Shown here: positions 1 to 7,292 of the stretch, one piece after another
How positions within the stretch are numbered: position 1 is the stretch's first letter
How the letters are laid out: the number at the start of each line of letters is the position of its first letter
Source: Ignavibacteriaceae bacterium
GTDB taxonomy: Bacteria; Bacteroidota; Ignavibacteria; Ignavibacteriales; Ignavibacteriaceae
DNA: 41,487 nucleotides
Assembly: GCA_013042995.1 (NCBI GenBank)
Contig: JABDPB010000140.1
Location: forward strand, 1-41,487
Direction: 5' to 3'
Position numbers and translations under genes: made by a program
The notes under the pieces: model-generated
Told to the model about the DNA's origin: nothing
The model's database searches: none
What the model saw: the letters and a program-made list of their open reading frames with translations, nothing else

Positions 1-330
1 TCTGTTTCTGCTCCGCGTGTTGATACTTTAACATATGAGAAAGAAGTGCTTCCTTTTATAACATTAGTTTCCACAAAAAGTCCGTCCCAAGTCATTTCAT
101 TTTATAAAGGCAAATTATCATCTGCTAATGGCTGGAGCTATAGCGAAGAATTAAAAACATTTGTAAAGGGAAACTTGCAATCTGCATTAACTGGATTTGT
201 ACCTGCAGTAGCAATTAGAGAAGAAAATGGCGAAAATTTTGATTTAGTTCATGTAGATGCAAATCTCAAGAAAAAATTGAAATCGAGAATCGAAATAACT
301 TATCAGCCATCTAATAAAAAAGATAAATAA
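1..330 (+). CDS. Unknown protein, C-terminal fragment (5' end outside window)
   Basis: The reading frame is open from base 1 to a TAA at 328-330, so this is the last 109 codons of a gene that starts before the window. The GTG at 46 is an internal valine codon and not a likely start. The visible part has a FYK-x-L-x5-GW segment and a Lys-rich, probably soluble tail. I do not recognise the family with certainty. It ends 34 bases before the sigma-54 activator gene on the same strand, so the two may be co-transcribed. Confidence 0.6.
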   Translation, partial: SVSAPRVDTLTYEKEVLPFITLVSTKSPSQVISFYKGKLSSANGWSYSEELKTFVKGNLQSALTGFVPAVAIREENGENFDLVHVDANLKKKLKSRIEITYQPSNKKDK

Positions 331-364
331 TTTTTAATTCCAGAGATTAAGTTAACCAACCTTT

Positions 365-1681
365 ATGCCCGATAAAAAATCATTTCGCGATGATATTCTT
401 GATTCCATTGAAGAAGGATTGCTTACGGTTGATAAAAGCTTCAAAGTAAACTTTTTCAACAGAGCGGCTGAGCAAATTACAGGTTACAAACGTGAGGAAG
501 TGCTGGGTCAATTCTGCAAGTATGTCTTCAAATGTGAGATGTGCGAAACTAAGTGTCCGATTGGAATTATACTAGAAACAGGAAACGGTCTTTACGATTT
601 TCGCTCTAGCATAGAAGTTAAAGATGGTTCACGAAAACAGGTAAAACTAAATGCTGCAATACTTAAAAATGGCGATAAAGATCCAGTTGGCGGAGTAATT
701 TCATTCCGAGATTTATCGGAGCTTGAAGCACTTAAAAAAGATCTTTCTTCAACATCAAGTTTTTACGGTATAATTGGACACGGTAAAGAAATGCAGGAAA
801 TTTTTAAACTGATTCAGGAAATTTCTGATTCTGATACTACTGTGCTAATTCAAGGTGAATCAGGCACCGGGAAGGAATTGATTGCAAATGCAATTCAGGC
901 CACCAGCAGACGAAAAGCTGAAGCATTTGTAAAAGTTAATTGCTCTGTGTTTCCTGAAAATCTTTTAGCAAGCGAGCTTTTTGGACATATTAAAGGATCA
1001 TTTACAGATGCTGTAAAAGATAGACCGGGCAGATTTGAAATTGCCAATGAAGGAACTATTTTTTTAGATGAAATTGCTGAAATGCCACTGCAAACCCAGG
1101 TACAACTATTACGAATTTTACAGGAAGGAACCTTTGAAAGAGTTGGTGAATCAATTACAAGAAAAATAGATGTAAGAGTAATTGCAGCTACTAATCTTGA
1201 TGTAAACGAAGCAATCAAAAAAAGAAAATTAAGAGAGGATTTATTTTACAGACTTAACGTTATTCCTATTTTAATTCCACCATTGAGGGAAAGAGTTGAA
1301 GACATACCATATCTCGTAAAACACTTTATTACAGATTACTCAAGACTTTATAAAAAAGAAACAGAGGATATTTCGAATGAATCCCTTCAGCTCTTAATTA
1401 ACTACACTTGGCCAGGTAATGTTCGCGAGCTTGAAAATGTAATTGAATATGCTGTTGTTCGGTCAAAAGTAACTACAATTGAAATTGAAAATCTTCCGTT
1501 GAACATATCAAGTTCGACCGAAGCAAATAAAGAAATTGTAAAAGAATTTAAAAGAGAAAACCCTTCAGAATTAATCCAGCTTTTAGAAAAGAATAAATGG
1601 AACAAGACTAAAGTTGCTGAAGAACTTGGAATAGGCAGAACCACCCTTTGGCGAATGTTAAAGAAGCTCGAAAAAAGCTAA
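365..1681 (+). CDS. PAS domain sigma-54-dependent transcriptional activator (NtrC family)
   Basis: A 438-residue bacterial enhancer-binding protein that uses ATP hydrolysis to open sigma-54 promoters. Seen in order: an N-terminal PAS domain (about 1-115), an AAA+ domain (about 135-360) with Walker A GESGTGKE at 164-171, the sigma-54 contact loop as GSFTDA at 211-216 (a variant of GAFTGA), Walker B TIFLDE at 231-236, and a C-terminal Fis-type helix-turn-helix ending WNKTKVAEELGIGRTTLWR. There is no receiver domain, so a ligand or redox signal sensed by the PAS domain is likely. The PAS domain has clustered cysteines (C51, C57, C60, C64) that could bind a metal or act as thiol switches. GTTTCA palindromes lie directly downstream, before the TPR and cytochrome genes, which are plausible targets. 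Family assignment is firm; the signal is unknown. Confidence 0.93.
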   Translation: MPDKKSFRDDILDSIEEGLLTVDKSFKVNFFNRAAEQITGYKREEVLGQFCKYVFKCEMCETKCPIGIILETGNGLYDFRSSIEVKDGSRKQVKLNAAILKNGDKDPVGGVISFRDLSELEALKKDLSSTSSFYGIIGHGKEMQEIFKLIQEISDSDTTVLIQGESGTGKELIANAIQATSRRKAEAFVKVNCSVFPENLLASELFGHIKGSFTDAVKDRPGRFEIANEGTIFLDEIAEMPLQTQVQLLRILQEGTFERVGESITRKIDVRVIAATNLDVNEAIKKRKLREDLFYRLNVIPILIPPLRERVEDIPYLVKHFITDYSRLYKKETEDISNESLQLLINYTWPGNVRELENVIEYAVVRSKVTTIEIENLPLNISSSTEANKEIVKEFKRENPSELIQLLEKNKWNKTKVAEELGIGRTTLWRMLKKLEKS

Positions 1682-1791
1682 TCTATTGTTTCAATCAACA
1701 CTCTGAAACGCATCGTTTCAATTTTATATAACCGTTTATAATAGAATAAGTTAATAAACTGGTTGCACTTTCTATTGTTTCAATTGAAACA
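1682..1791. promoter_or_regulatory. Cluster of GTTTCA/TGAAAC palindromes, candidate activator-binding sites
   Basis: The gap after the sigma-54 activator gene holds a 14-base direct repeat TCTATTGTTTCAAT at 1682-1695 and 1771-1784. It also holds a 17-base inverted repeat TGAAACG-CAT-CGTTTCA at 1704-1720 and a perfect 16-base palindrome TGTTTCAATTGAAACA at 1776-1791. Spaced dyads upstream of a transcription unit are what an NtrC-type activator with a Fis helix-turn-helix usually binds. Location and symmetry are seen directly; binding by the neighbouring activator is inference. Confidence 0.5.
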
Positions 1792-1841
1792 GTCTGTTCC
1801 TCGCCATTTGTTAAAATTTCGTTAATATTAACAATTATTAG

Positions 1842-2330
1842 TTGGCAGACAAATTGTCAATGTATATTGCTATGTATAGCGAAATGTTAGGAAATAAATA
1901 TTTTTTAGCCCGCAACTACCAAGGTGCAGCACAGAACCTTCAGTTTGTTTTATCTAAAAATCCAATTAATAAGTCAGCAAGAAAGAAAATAATCATCTGC
2001 TACACGCAAACAGGTGAAATTGAAAAAGCGTTTGATAATTTTTATACACTGGTAAAAGAGGATATCCATTTTATTATTGATACAGATCCGGTTGCAGATG
2101 ATTGTCCTTGCCCGGATTTAGTTGCCAAGTATGGAAAAGTATATCGCTATGAAAAAAAATCTTATGATCTGAAATTGATGCTAGGAATGCTTTGGTTGTA
2201 CTGCGATGTATATAAATCTTGGGAAATTTTTGATGAACTAAACTCAAACAATGATCATGACTTTAAACTAAAAGAGGTTTTATCGTTAATTGAACAAAAT
2301 AAAAAATCAATAAATAAAAACACAAACTAA
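1842..2330 (+). CDS. TPR-like protein of unknown function upstream of multihaem cytochrome
   Basis: Up to 162 residues, no signal peptide. Residues about 15-60 (GNKYFLARNYQGAAQNLQ, then a second helix pair around ARKKIIICYTQTGEIEKAF) have the helical spacing of tetratricopeptide repeats, so a protein-protein interaction role is likely. The middle has a DDCPCPDLV cysteine pair. The start is uncertain: TTG at 1842 gives the longest form, and in-frame ATGs lie at 1860, 1872 and 1884. None has a clear ribosome-binding site. It ends 23 bases before the cytochrome gene, suggesting one operon and perhaps a role in maturation or regulation of the cytochrome. The last point is inference. Confidence 0.75.
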   Translation: MADKLSMYIAMYSEMLGNKYFLARNYQGAAQNLQFVLSKNPINKSARKKIIICYTQTGEIEKAFDNFYTLVKEDIHFIIDTDPVADDCPCPDLVAKYGKVYRYEKKSYDLKLMLGMLWLYCDVYKSWEIFDELNSNNDHDFKLKEVLSLIEQNKKSINKNTN

Positions 2331-2353
2331 CTCTATTAAATACGGAGCAATGT

Positions 2354-3745
2354 ATGAAAAAAATAACCTTACTTTTAACAATCTGTTTTGTGATCGGATA
2401 CGTTTTGCCTTCATTAGGGCAGTTCGAAACCAGTCTTCACAAAACAAGAAATGGAAAACCAACCTGGTATAATTCTGAAAATGGTGGGTTTGAGACCTTA
2501 ACTAATGTAGCTATTGAGGATCTTGGTTGCGTTGAGTGCCATGATGCAAACGATGCAAATGGAGATCCATATCCGACAAACTACACACCTGATTGTGTTG
2601 ATTGTCATGCTACAAATACTCCACCACCTCCAGGTCCTGTAACTCAAGATGATTGCTTAGGATGCCATGGCAGGGAAAAAGCAATAATAAACAAGGGTAT
2701 TGAGGATGTTCATAGAACAGCCGGCAAGGTATGTATGGATTGCCACACTAGCTCAGATCTGCATGGGGATGGAACCGAATATACATCGATGTTTGATCCA
2801 GGAGCTATTACGACTGATTGTGAGAATTCCGGTTGCCATGAAGGATTCACTCATCCAGGAAGTCAAGACCCTCACAATGGAGCTTTACACTGTACATCCT
2901 GCCATGCTTCAACAAACTTATCTTGTTATAACTGTCATTTTGAAAGCCAGGTGCTAGAACATGTTAAAAGAGCTAAACAGCAGATTACTGGTTTTCAAAT
3001 TCTCGTTAACAGAGAAAAAGATGGTAAAGTTCATCCTGCAACATTTCAATCTTTGTCTTATGAAGGAAATACATGGATTGCAATGGGTCCTTCTGTTGCG
3101 CATACAATAACTAAAACAGGTGCTAGAACATGCTCAGATTGCCACCAAAATTTTGGCGGATCAATTCCGGCGATAGAAGATTGGAATGCTAATGGAGAAA
3201 TTCAATTTGCAAGCTGGAATTCAAGCGATAGCACATTAAGCTGGCTGCAAGGAATAGTTCCACTACCCGTCGATTATAAAAGGTCATTTAAATTGGATTT
3301 TATAACATATAACGGAGATCCAAGTGACCCTCCTGGTCCATCAAAGAATTGGTCTTTTGTTAAAGGTGAAGCAGATGGATTCCAACTTCTGTATGCAACA
3401 CCTCTTACAACTACTCAAATGGGTAAACTTGGTATGGATACAAATCTTGTTAGTGTAAGGCCGTTAACCGGAGAGCTTCCTGAAGGTTATAGCCTATCTC
3501 AAAATTATCCAAACCCATTTAATCCAACTACTATGATAAGATTTTCTGTTCCTGAGAGAAGCCACATAGAACTAGTGGTATATGATGCATTGGGCGACCA
3601 CGTAGAAACACTGGTAAATGGGGAACAAGAGGCTGGAGCTTACGAAGTAGAATTTAATGCAAGGGGACTTGCTTCCGGAGTTTATTTCTATCAAATTAAG
3701 TCAAATTCTTATACAGCAACTAAAAAACTTGTTTTGATGAAGTAA
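2354..3745 (+). CDS. Secreted octahaem c-type cytochrome with T9SS type A sorting domain
   Basis: 463 residues starting with a signal peptide (MKKITLLLTICFVIGYVLPS). Seven CxxCH haem-attachment motifs begin at residues 59, 81, 101, 127, 180, 191 and 260. A CxxxxCH variant (CENSGCH) begins at 156, giving eight potential haems. The C-terminal ~85 residues form a T9SS (Por) type A sorting domain with NYPNPFNPTT and a YFYQIKS...KKLVLMK ending, so the protein should cross the outer membrane and be surface-attached or released. A role in extracellular or periplasmic electron transfer is likely. The closest enzymatic class cannot be named from motifs alone. It follows the TPR-like gene and is closed by a strong terminator. 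Confidence 0.9.
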   Translation: MKKITLLLTICFVIGYVLPSLGQFETSLHKTRNGKPTWYNSENGGFETLTNVAIEDLGCVECHDANDANGDPYPTNYTPDCVDCHATNTPPPPGPVTQDDCLGCHGREKAIINKGIEDVHRTAGKVCMDCHTSSDLHGDGTEYTSMFDPGAITTDCENSGCHEGFTHPGSQDPHNGALHCTSCHASTNLSCYNCHFESQVLEHVKRAKQQITGFQILVNREKDGKVHPATFQSLSYEGNTWIAMGPSVAHTITKTGARTCSDCHQNFGGSIPAIEDWNANGEIQFASWNSSDSTLSWLQGIVPLPVDYKRSFKLDFITYNGDPSDPPGPSKNWSFVKGEADGFQLLYATPLTTTQMGKLGMDTNLVSVRPLTGELPEGYSLSQNYPNPFNPTTMIRFSVPERSHIELVVYDALGDHVETLVNGEQEAGAYEVEFNARGLASGVYFYQIKSNSYTATKKLVLMK

Positions 3746-3771
3746 TTCATAGACTCACTCCCCCCTCTTAC

Positions 3772-3801
3772 AAAATGGACGCAAATTATTGCGTCCATTT
3801 T
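3772..3801 (+). terminator. Strong hairpin terminator after cytochrome gene
   Basis: A perfect 13-bp stem, AAAATGGACGCAA (3772-3784) pairing with TTGCGTCCATTTT (3789-3801), closes a 4-base ATTA loop. The T-rich 3' arm supplies the U-tract on the + strand. It ends the cytochrome transcription unit 27 bases after the stop codon. Confidence 0.85.
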
Positions 3802-3920
3802 ATTTTCAGGTAGATTGTTACTGCCATTTTTGTCGCAGATTGTAACATTTACCGATTATTAGTATTAGTAAAATTATTTGTCAAAGTTAAAAGTAAATAT
3901 TACTATCAGCACGTCATTAT

Positions 3921-3949
3921 TTGATGGCATTATACTTGTTTTTTATAAC
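3921..3949 (+). promoter_or_regulatory. Candidate promoter for the TatA-like microprotein
   Basis: TTGATG (3921-3926), a 17-base spacer and TATAAC (3944-3949) form a sigma-70-like pair about 50 bases before the ATG at 3999. A second possible pair, TTGTCA-N17-TACTAT, lies at 3878-3906. Both are visual matches in AT-rich DNA. Confidence 0.35.
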
Positions 3950-3998
3950 AAAACTTGTAAAAAAAGAAAATTCAAAATAGAAAGGAGACTTTTTAACA

Positions 3999-4112
3999 AT
4001 GGGTCTTACAGAAATTATGGTAATTGGTTTTTTAGCTGTTCTTGGATTTTTAGCATTTACTAATTCAAGAAAGGTCTCCCAGGAATTAAAAAAATTGGGC
4101 GCAAATAAGTAG
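3999..4112 (+). CDS. 37-residue TatA-like single-pass membrane microprotein
   Basis: ATG at 3999 follows a good ribosome-binding site (AAGGAG at 3982-3987). The product starts MGLTEIMVIGFLAVLGFLAF, a short N-terminus with Glu5 before one membrane helix. A short hinge and a basic amphipathic stretch SRKVSQELKKLG follow. This matches the plan of the Tat translocase subunit TatA/E: N-out helix preceded by Glu, then an amphipathic helix of the KKLPEL-x-x-x-LG type. It lacks the FG hinge motif and the acidic tail, and at 37 residues is far shorter than normal TatA (about 55-90). It could be a TatA-like protein or an unrelated small membrane protein. A bidirectional terminator follows. The longer frame at 3878-4063 in another phase is not credible. 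Confidence 0.6.
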   Translation: MGLTEIMVIGFLAVLGFLAFTNSRKVSQELKKLGANK

Positions 4113-4131
4113 TTAATATATACGTGGGAAT

Positions 4132-4169
4132 AGAGATCAAATCAGTTTTTGGTTTGATCTCTTTTTTTT
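4132..4169. terminator. Bidirectional terminator between the microprotein and rpiA
   Basis: AGAGATCAAA (4132-4141) pairs with TTTGATCTCT (4153-4162) around an 11-base loop and is followed by seven T's on the + strand. The rpiA stop codon (4142-4144, - strand) lies in the loop, so the hairpin can serve both converging genes. The A-run needed for - strand termination is weaker. Confidence 0.7.
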
Positions 4170-4825
4170 AAAGTTATTGTTTCATCTTCAACTCCGACAA
4201 CAACTAAATCTGCAATTTTGTTGAATAGGCCAGTTTCAACAACTCCTGTCATTGATTTTAATAACCTCTCCGTCTCAACTACATTCTCTATAGTAATTAA
4301 CTTCAGATCAATAATGAAATTACCGTTATCTGTAACAAATTTTTTCCCTTCTTTCATTCTGAACTGAGGATTTAATTTCATATCTGCAAAATTGTTGTAA
4401 ATTTTTTCGGAGCCAAATTTTATTACTTCAATTGGAAGAGGAAACTTACCGAGTTTTTTAACAAGTTTTGATGAATCAACAATCCAAATATTTTGTTCCG
4501 AATTTTTAGCTACTATTTTTTCATATAGCAAAGCCCCGCCACCTCCTTTTATTCCGTCCAGATTTTCGTCTACTTCATCCGCACCATCTATGGTTAAATC
4601 AATCATCGCAACTTTATTTAAATCAAAAACTTCAATACCAAGTAAAGAGGCAAGATGCGTAGTTGAACTTGAAGTGGAAACAGCTTTGATTCTTAATCCC
4701 CCTTTCACTTTTTCAGCGAGTTCATTTATTAAAAATGCAACGGTTGAACCTGTTCCAAGTCCTATAGTCATTCCATCTTTAACAAATTCGACTGCTTTTT
4801 GTGCTGCTATTTGTTTTTCTATCAT
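4142..4825 (-). CDS. rpiA: Ribose-5-phosphate isomerase A
   Basis: 227 residues, the usual length for RpiA, which interconverts ribose 5-phosphate and ribulose 5-phosphate in the non-oxidative pentose phosphate pathway. Family motifs are all present: GLGTGSTV near residue 22, DLTIDGADEVD near 76-86, KGGGGALLYEKI near 93-104, and VVETGLF near the C-terminus. The DGADE aspartates and the Lys of the KGGGG loop are the catalytic region of known RpiA structures. The ATG at 4825 has an AAAGGAAT ribosome-binding site. It is transcribed away from the PLP-enzyme gene, with 81 bases between them. Confidence 0.95.
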   Translation of the reverse strand: MIEKQIAAQKAVEFVKDGMTIGLGTGSTVAFLINELAEKVKGGLRIKAVSTSSSTTHLASLLGIEVFDLNKVAMIDLTIDGADEVDENLDGIKGGGGALLYEKIVAKNSEQNIWIVDSSKLVKKLGKFPLPIEVIKFGSEKIYNNFADMKLNPQFRMKEGKKFVTDNGNFIIDLKLITIENVVETERLLKSMTGVVETGLFNKIADLVVVGVEDETITLKKRDQTKN

Positions 4826-4906
4826 ATTCCTTTAAAAGTAATTAATAATACCTGTTTAAAAAATCATTTATTTAAATTTAGCAAACAAATTTTAGGGAGA
4901 AATAAA

Positions 4907-6115
4907 ATGCATCACTTCGATCCTAGCACAGAACTACAGGATTACCTTGTATTTGGAGAGTACGGGGGAGTAAATCCATCAATAACAGACTCATCAACAT
5001 ATACTTTTTTGAGTCCAGAAAGAATGAAAGAGTTATTTGATCATGAAGTTGAGGGTTGTTTTCTTTACTCACGTCACTGGAATCCAACAAACAAACATCT
5101 TGCAGATGCACTTGCAAAACTAGAGGACAGTGAAGCGGCAATTGTAACTGGGTCCGGTATGTCTGCGATTGCTTGTGCAATTTTGCAAATCTGTGATTCG
5201 GGGGATGAGTTTATTTCAAGCCGTACTATCTATGGCGGAACTTATGCATTGTTCAAAAATCTACTGCCAAGATTTGGTATAAAGATTAAGTTTGTTAATA
5301 CACAAGACCTTAATGCAGTAAAGAAATCAATCACAAAAAAAACTAAAATAATTTATTGTGAATCGATTAGTAATCCATTGTTAGAGATAGCAGACATTCC
5401 TGCTCTTAGTGAACTTGCGAATAAAAATAAAATAAAGCTGATGATTGATAATACTTTCAGCCCGATATTAATAAGTCCAATTCATCTTGGAGCTCATATT
5501 GTAATTCACAGCCTTACAAAGTTCATTAATGGAACAAGTGATTGTGTAGCCGGATGTATTTGTAGCAGTTCCGAATTTATTAATCAATTGATGGATATAA
5601 ATTTGGGAACAGCTATGCTTTTAGGACCTGTTTTGGACAGCCATAGAGCTGCAAGTATTCTGAAAAATCTGCACTCACTTCACATAAGAGTTGAAAAGCA
5701 CAGCAAAAATGCTTTATACCTAGCCGAAAATTTAGAACGACTTGGAGTTAAAGTTTATTATCCTGGTCTTCCATCCCACAACGGACATAAACTGATAAAC
5801 AAATTAATGAATGAAGGATTTGGCTATGGCGGTATGCTTGCAATTGATGCTGGTGATGAAGAAACTGCAGATAAATTAATGAAAAAAATGCAGGTTGAAA
5901 AAGTTGGTTACCTTGCTGTGAGTCTTGGTTATTTTAAAACATTGTTCAGTTCGCCGGGACACAGTACATCATCTGAAATTCCAAAAGAAGAACAGGAAAA
6001 AATGGGTCTAAGTGAAGGACTGATAAGAATCTCAATTGGCTTAGATAACAACATTCACAAAACATTTGAACGGTTTAAAAAGTGTCTCTTGGAGGTTGGT
6101 TTATTAATAAAATAG
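4907..6115 (+). CDS. Cys/Met metabolism PLP-dependent enzyme (methionine gamma-lyase / cystathionine synthase-lyase type)
   Basis: 402 residues from the ATG at 4907, which has a TAGGGAGA ribosome-binding site; the upstream in-frame extension to 4799 overlaps rpiA and is unlikely. The fold-type I family motifs are clear: YSRHWNPTN at 54-62 (phosphate-binding region of the partner subunit), TGSGMSAIA at 81-89, DNTF with D181 for the pyridine nitrogen, and HSLTKF with the PLP lysine K205. The family includes cystathionine gamma-synthase, cystathionine lyases, methionine gamma-lyase and O-acetylhomoserine sulfhydrylase. Motifs visible here do not separate these, so the exact reaction is left open. 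Confidence 0.9.
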   Translation: MHHFDPSTELQDYLVFGEYGGVNPSITDSSTYTFLSPERMKELFDHEVEGCFLYSRHWNPTNKHLADALAKLEDSEAAIVTGSGMSAIACAILQICDSGDEFISSRTIYGGTYALFKNLLPRFGIKIKFVNTQDLNAVKKSITKKTKIIYCESISNPLLEIADIPALSELANKNKIKLMIDNTFSPILISPIHLGAHIVIHSLTKFINGTSDCVAGCICSSSEFINQLMDINLGTAMLLGPVLDSHRAASILKNLHSLHIRVEKHSKNALYLAENLERLGVKVYYPGLPSHNGHKLINKLMNEGFGYGGMLAIDAGDEETADKLMKKMQVEKVGYLAVSLGYFKTLFSSPGHSTSSEIPKEEQEKMGLSEGLIRISIGLDNNIHKTFERFKKCLLEVGLLIK

Positions 6116-6131
6116 ACTCGAGTGATGGTAC

Positions 6132-6335
6132 TTATTTTTTGAATAACCAAATAATATGACTGATGCCCAGACTGATAATTATTATGGATGTAATCGTAAT
6201 ACAAATTTTGAAGTTTTTCTTTTTAGTGATTATATCACCAGGTGATTTTCCGATTTGGGGTTTTATTAACTATGGATAAAGCAATTAAGCAAGTAAAGAC
6301 AATATCCCCAGCATAATTAGTATTATCCGAATAAT
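6132..6335 (-). pseudogene. Decayed DUF2905 family membrane protein gene with two in-frame stops
   Basis: Directly after the PAP2 stop codon, in the same - strand frame, 67 codons translate as IIRIILIMLGILSLLA-stop-LLYP-stop-LIKPQIGKSPGDI, followed by a KKKNF...TITSIIIISLG...IIWLF segment. This is the layout of DUF2905: an N-terminal membrane helix, the G-K/R-x-PGDI motif, R/K-x-N-F, then a second membrane helix ending in WLF. The stops are TAA at 6285-6287 and TAG at 6270-6272 (both on the - strand). No ATG start remains; the codon at the expected start is ATT. Frame and family signature are seen directly. Loss of function is inferred, since neither reassignment nor programmed readthrough is likely with two different stops. 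Confidence 0.65.
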
Positions 6336-7166
6336 TTAAAATTGATTATTTTTAATATACCTTTTATAAAGAACCAGAAAAGAAATAATCATAAAAAAAG
6401 ATCCGAATAAGACATCCGAAGGGTAGTGCGCACCGATTACCACTCTGCTAACTGCAATTGACATAGCCAGAATTAGTATTAAACCCAAGGTAATTGATTT
6501 TATTAAACAATTTTTATTTAAAAATAATAAAAAAAGTGGAAGCAGCATCCAGGCCATTGCAGCGTGACCGGAGGGAAACGATTGGTTTCCGTTTAAGCCG
6601 TTTGCAATATACCACTCAGTAAAATTTGAATTTAGTATATCCAAATCCCTGTAACGAATCCTTCCCCAGAGAATTTTTATTATTTGATTTGAAAGTACAT
6701 ACCCGAAAAGAGCCATTCCCAAAATGATTTTTGAAATGAGAATTAACCTCGGTGAAAAATTTAAATCTTGATTTCTAAAAAACAGTATTGCAGCCGCACC
6801 CAAAACAAAAAATACAATCAGCAAAAAAGGTGTGTAGTAGAAAAAAGAATTACTTGAGCCTGAAAAGATGGAAATGAAAATAAAGCTTATGTACAGTAGA
6901 ATTAAAGAGAGAGTAAGCACTAAAAGAATTTGTGTGCTTGCATATTTGAATGCCGAAGAACTTTTAAATTGGATGCTGAAAATTAAAATCCCAAAAATAA
7001 TTACAACTGCACCAGGCATCTCACCGTACTGTTCCAATAATCCTGCCCATTCAGATTGCTGATTTACAATCGCCTCTGACAAACTTAAATCGTTAAGTGC
7101 AAAGAATCCTGCAATTACACTGACGACAAATACAATGACAACAATGAGAGTATCAATATTCTTCAA
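6336..7166 (-). CDS. PAP2-family membrane phosphatase
   Basis: 276 residues with about seven hydrophobic helices. The phosphatidic acid phosphatase type 2 signature is complete: K164-x6-R171 in motif 1 (followed by Tyr rather than the common Pro), PSGH at 198-201 in motif 2, and S240-R241-x5-H247-x3-D251 in motif 3. H201, H247 and D251 would be the catalytic set. Substrates in this family are membrane lipid phosphates such as undecaprenyl pyrophosphate or phosphatidate; which one is unknown here. The likely start is a TTG at 7166 with little ribosome-binding signal; no upstream ATG exists in frame. The DUF2905 remnant follows in the same frame. Confidence 0.88.
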   Translation of the reverse strand: MKNIDTLIVVIVFVVSVIAGFFALNDLSLSEAIVNQQSEWAGLLEQYGEMPGAVVIIFGILIFSIQFKSSSAFKYASTQILLVLTLSLILLYISFIFISIFSGSSNSFFYYTPFLLIVFFVLGAAAILFFRNQDLNFSPRLILISKIILGMALFGYVLSNQIIKILWGRIRYRDLDILNSNFTEWYIANGLNGNQSFPSGHAAMAWMLLPLFLLFLNKNCLIKSITLGLILILAMSIAVSRVVIGAHYPSDVLFGSFFMIISFLVLYKRYIKNNQF

Positions 7167-7292
7167 TTGAAAGTAAAGCTCTTTACACTTTTTATTAATA
7201 AAGAAAAATAGATTGATTACTCAATTATAACAAACTATTTTTAACAATTAAATAACTTTTCACACTAAATTTTTTAGCTATTATATTCGTTT

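Noticed and set aside
1843..1857. Sigma-54-like promoter TGGCAGACAAATTGT
   Set aside because: The -24 GG and spacing fit, but the -12 element is GT rather than GC. The match also overlaps the first codons of the TPR gene if TTG 1842 or ATG 1860 is the start. Kept only as a remark in the findings.
3878..4063. 61-codon frame upstream of and overlapping the TatA-like microprotein
   Set aside because: Its composition is not protein-like, it lacks a ribosome-binding site and it overlaps the better-supported microprotein in another frame.
4799..4906. N-terminal extension of the PLP enzyme frame
   Set aside because: It overlaps the start of rpiA on the other strand, and the ATG at 4907 has a good ribosome-binding site and begins the conserved region.
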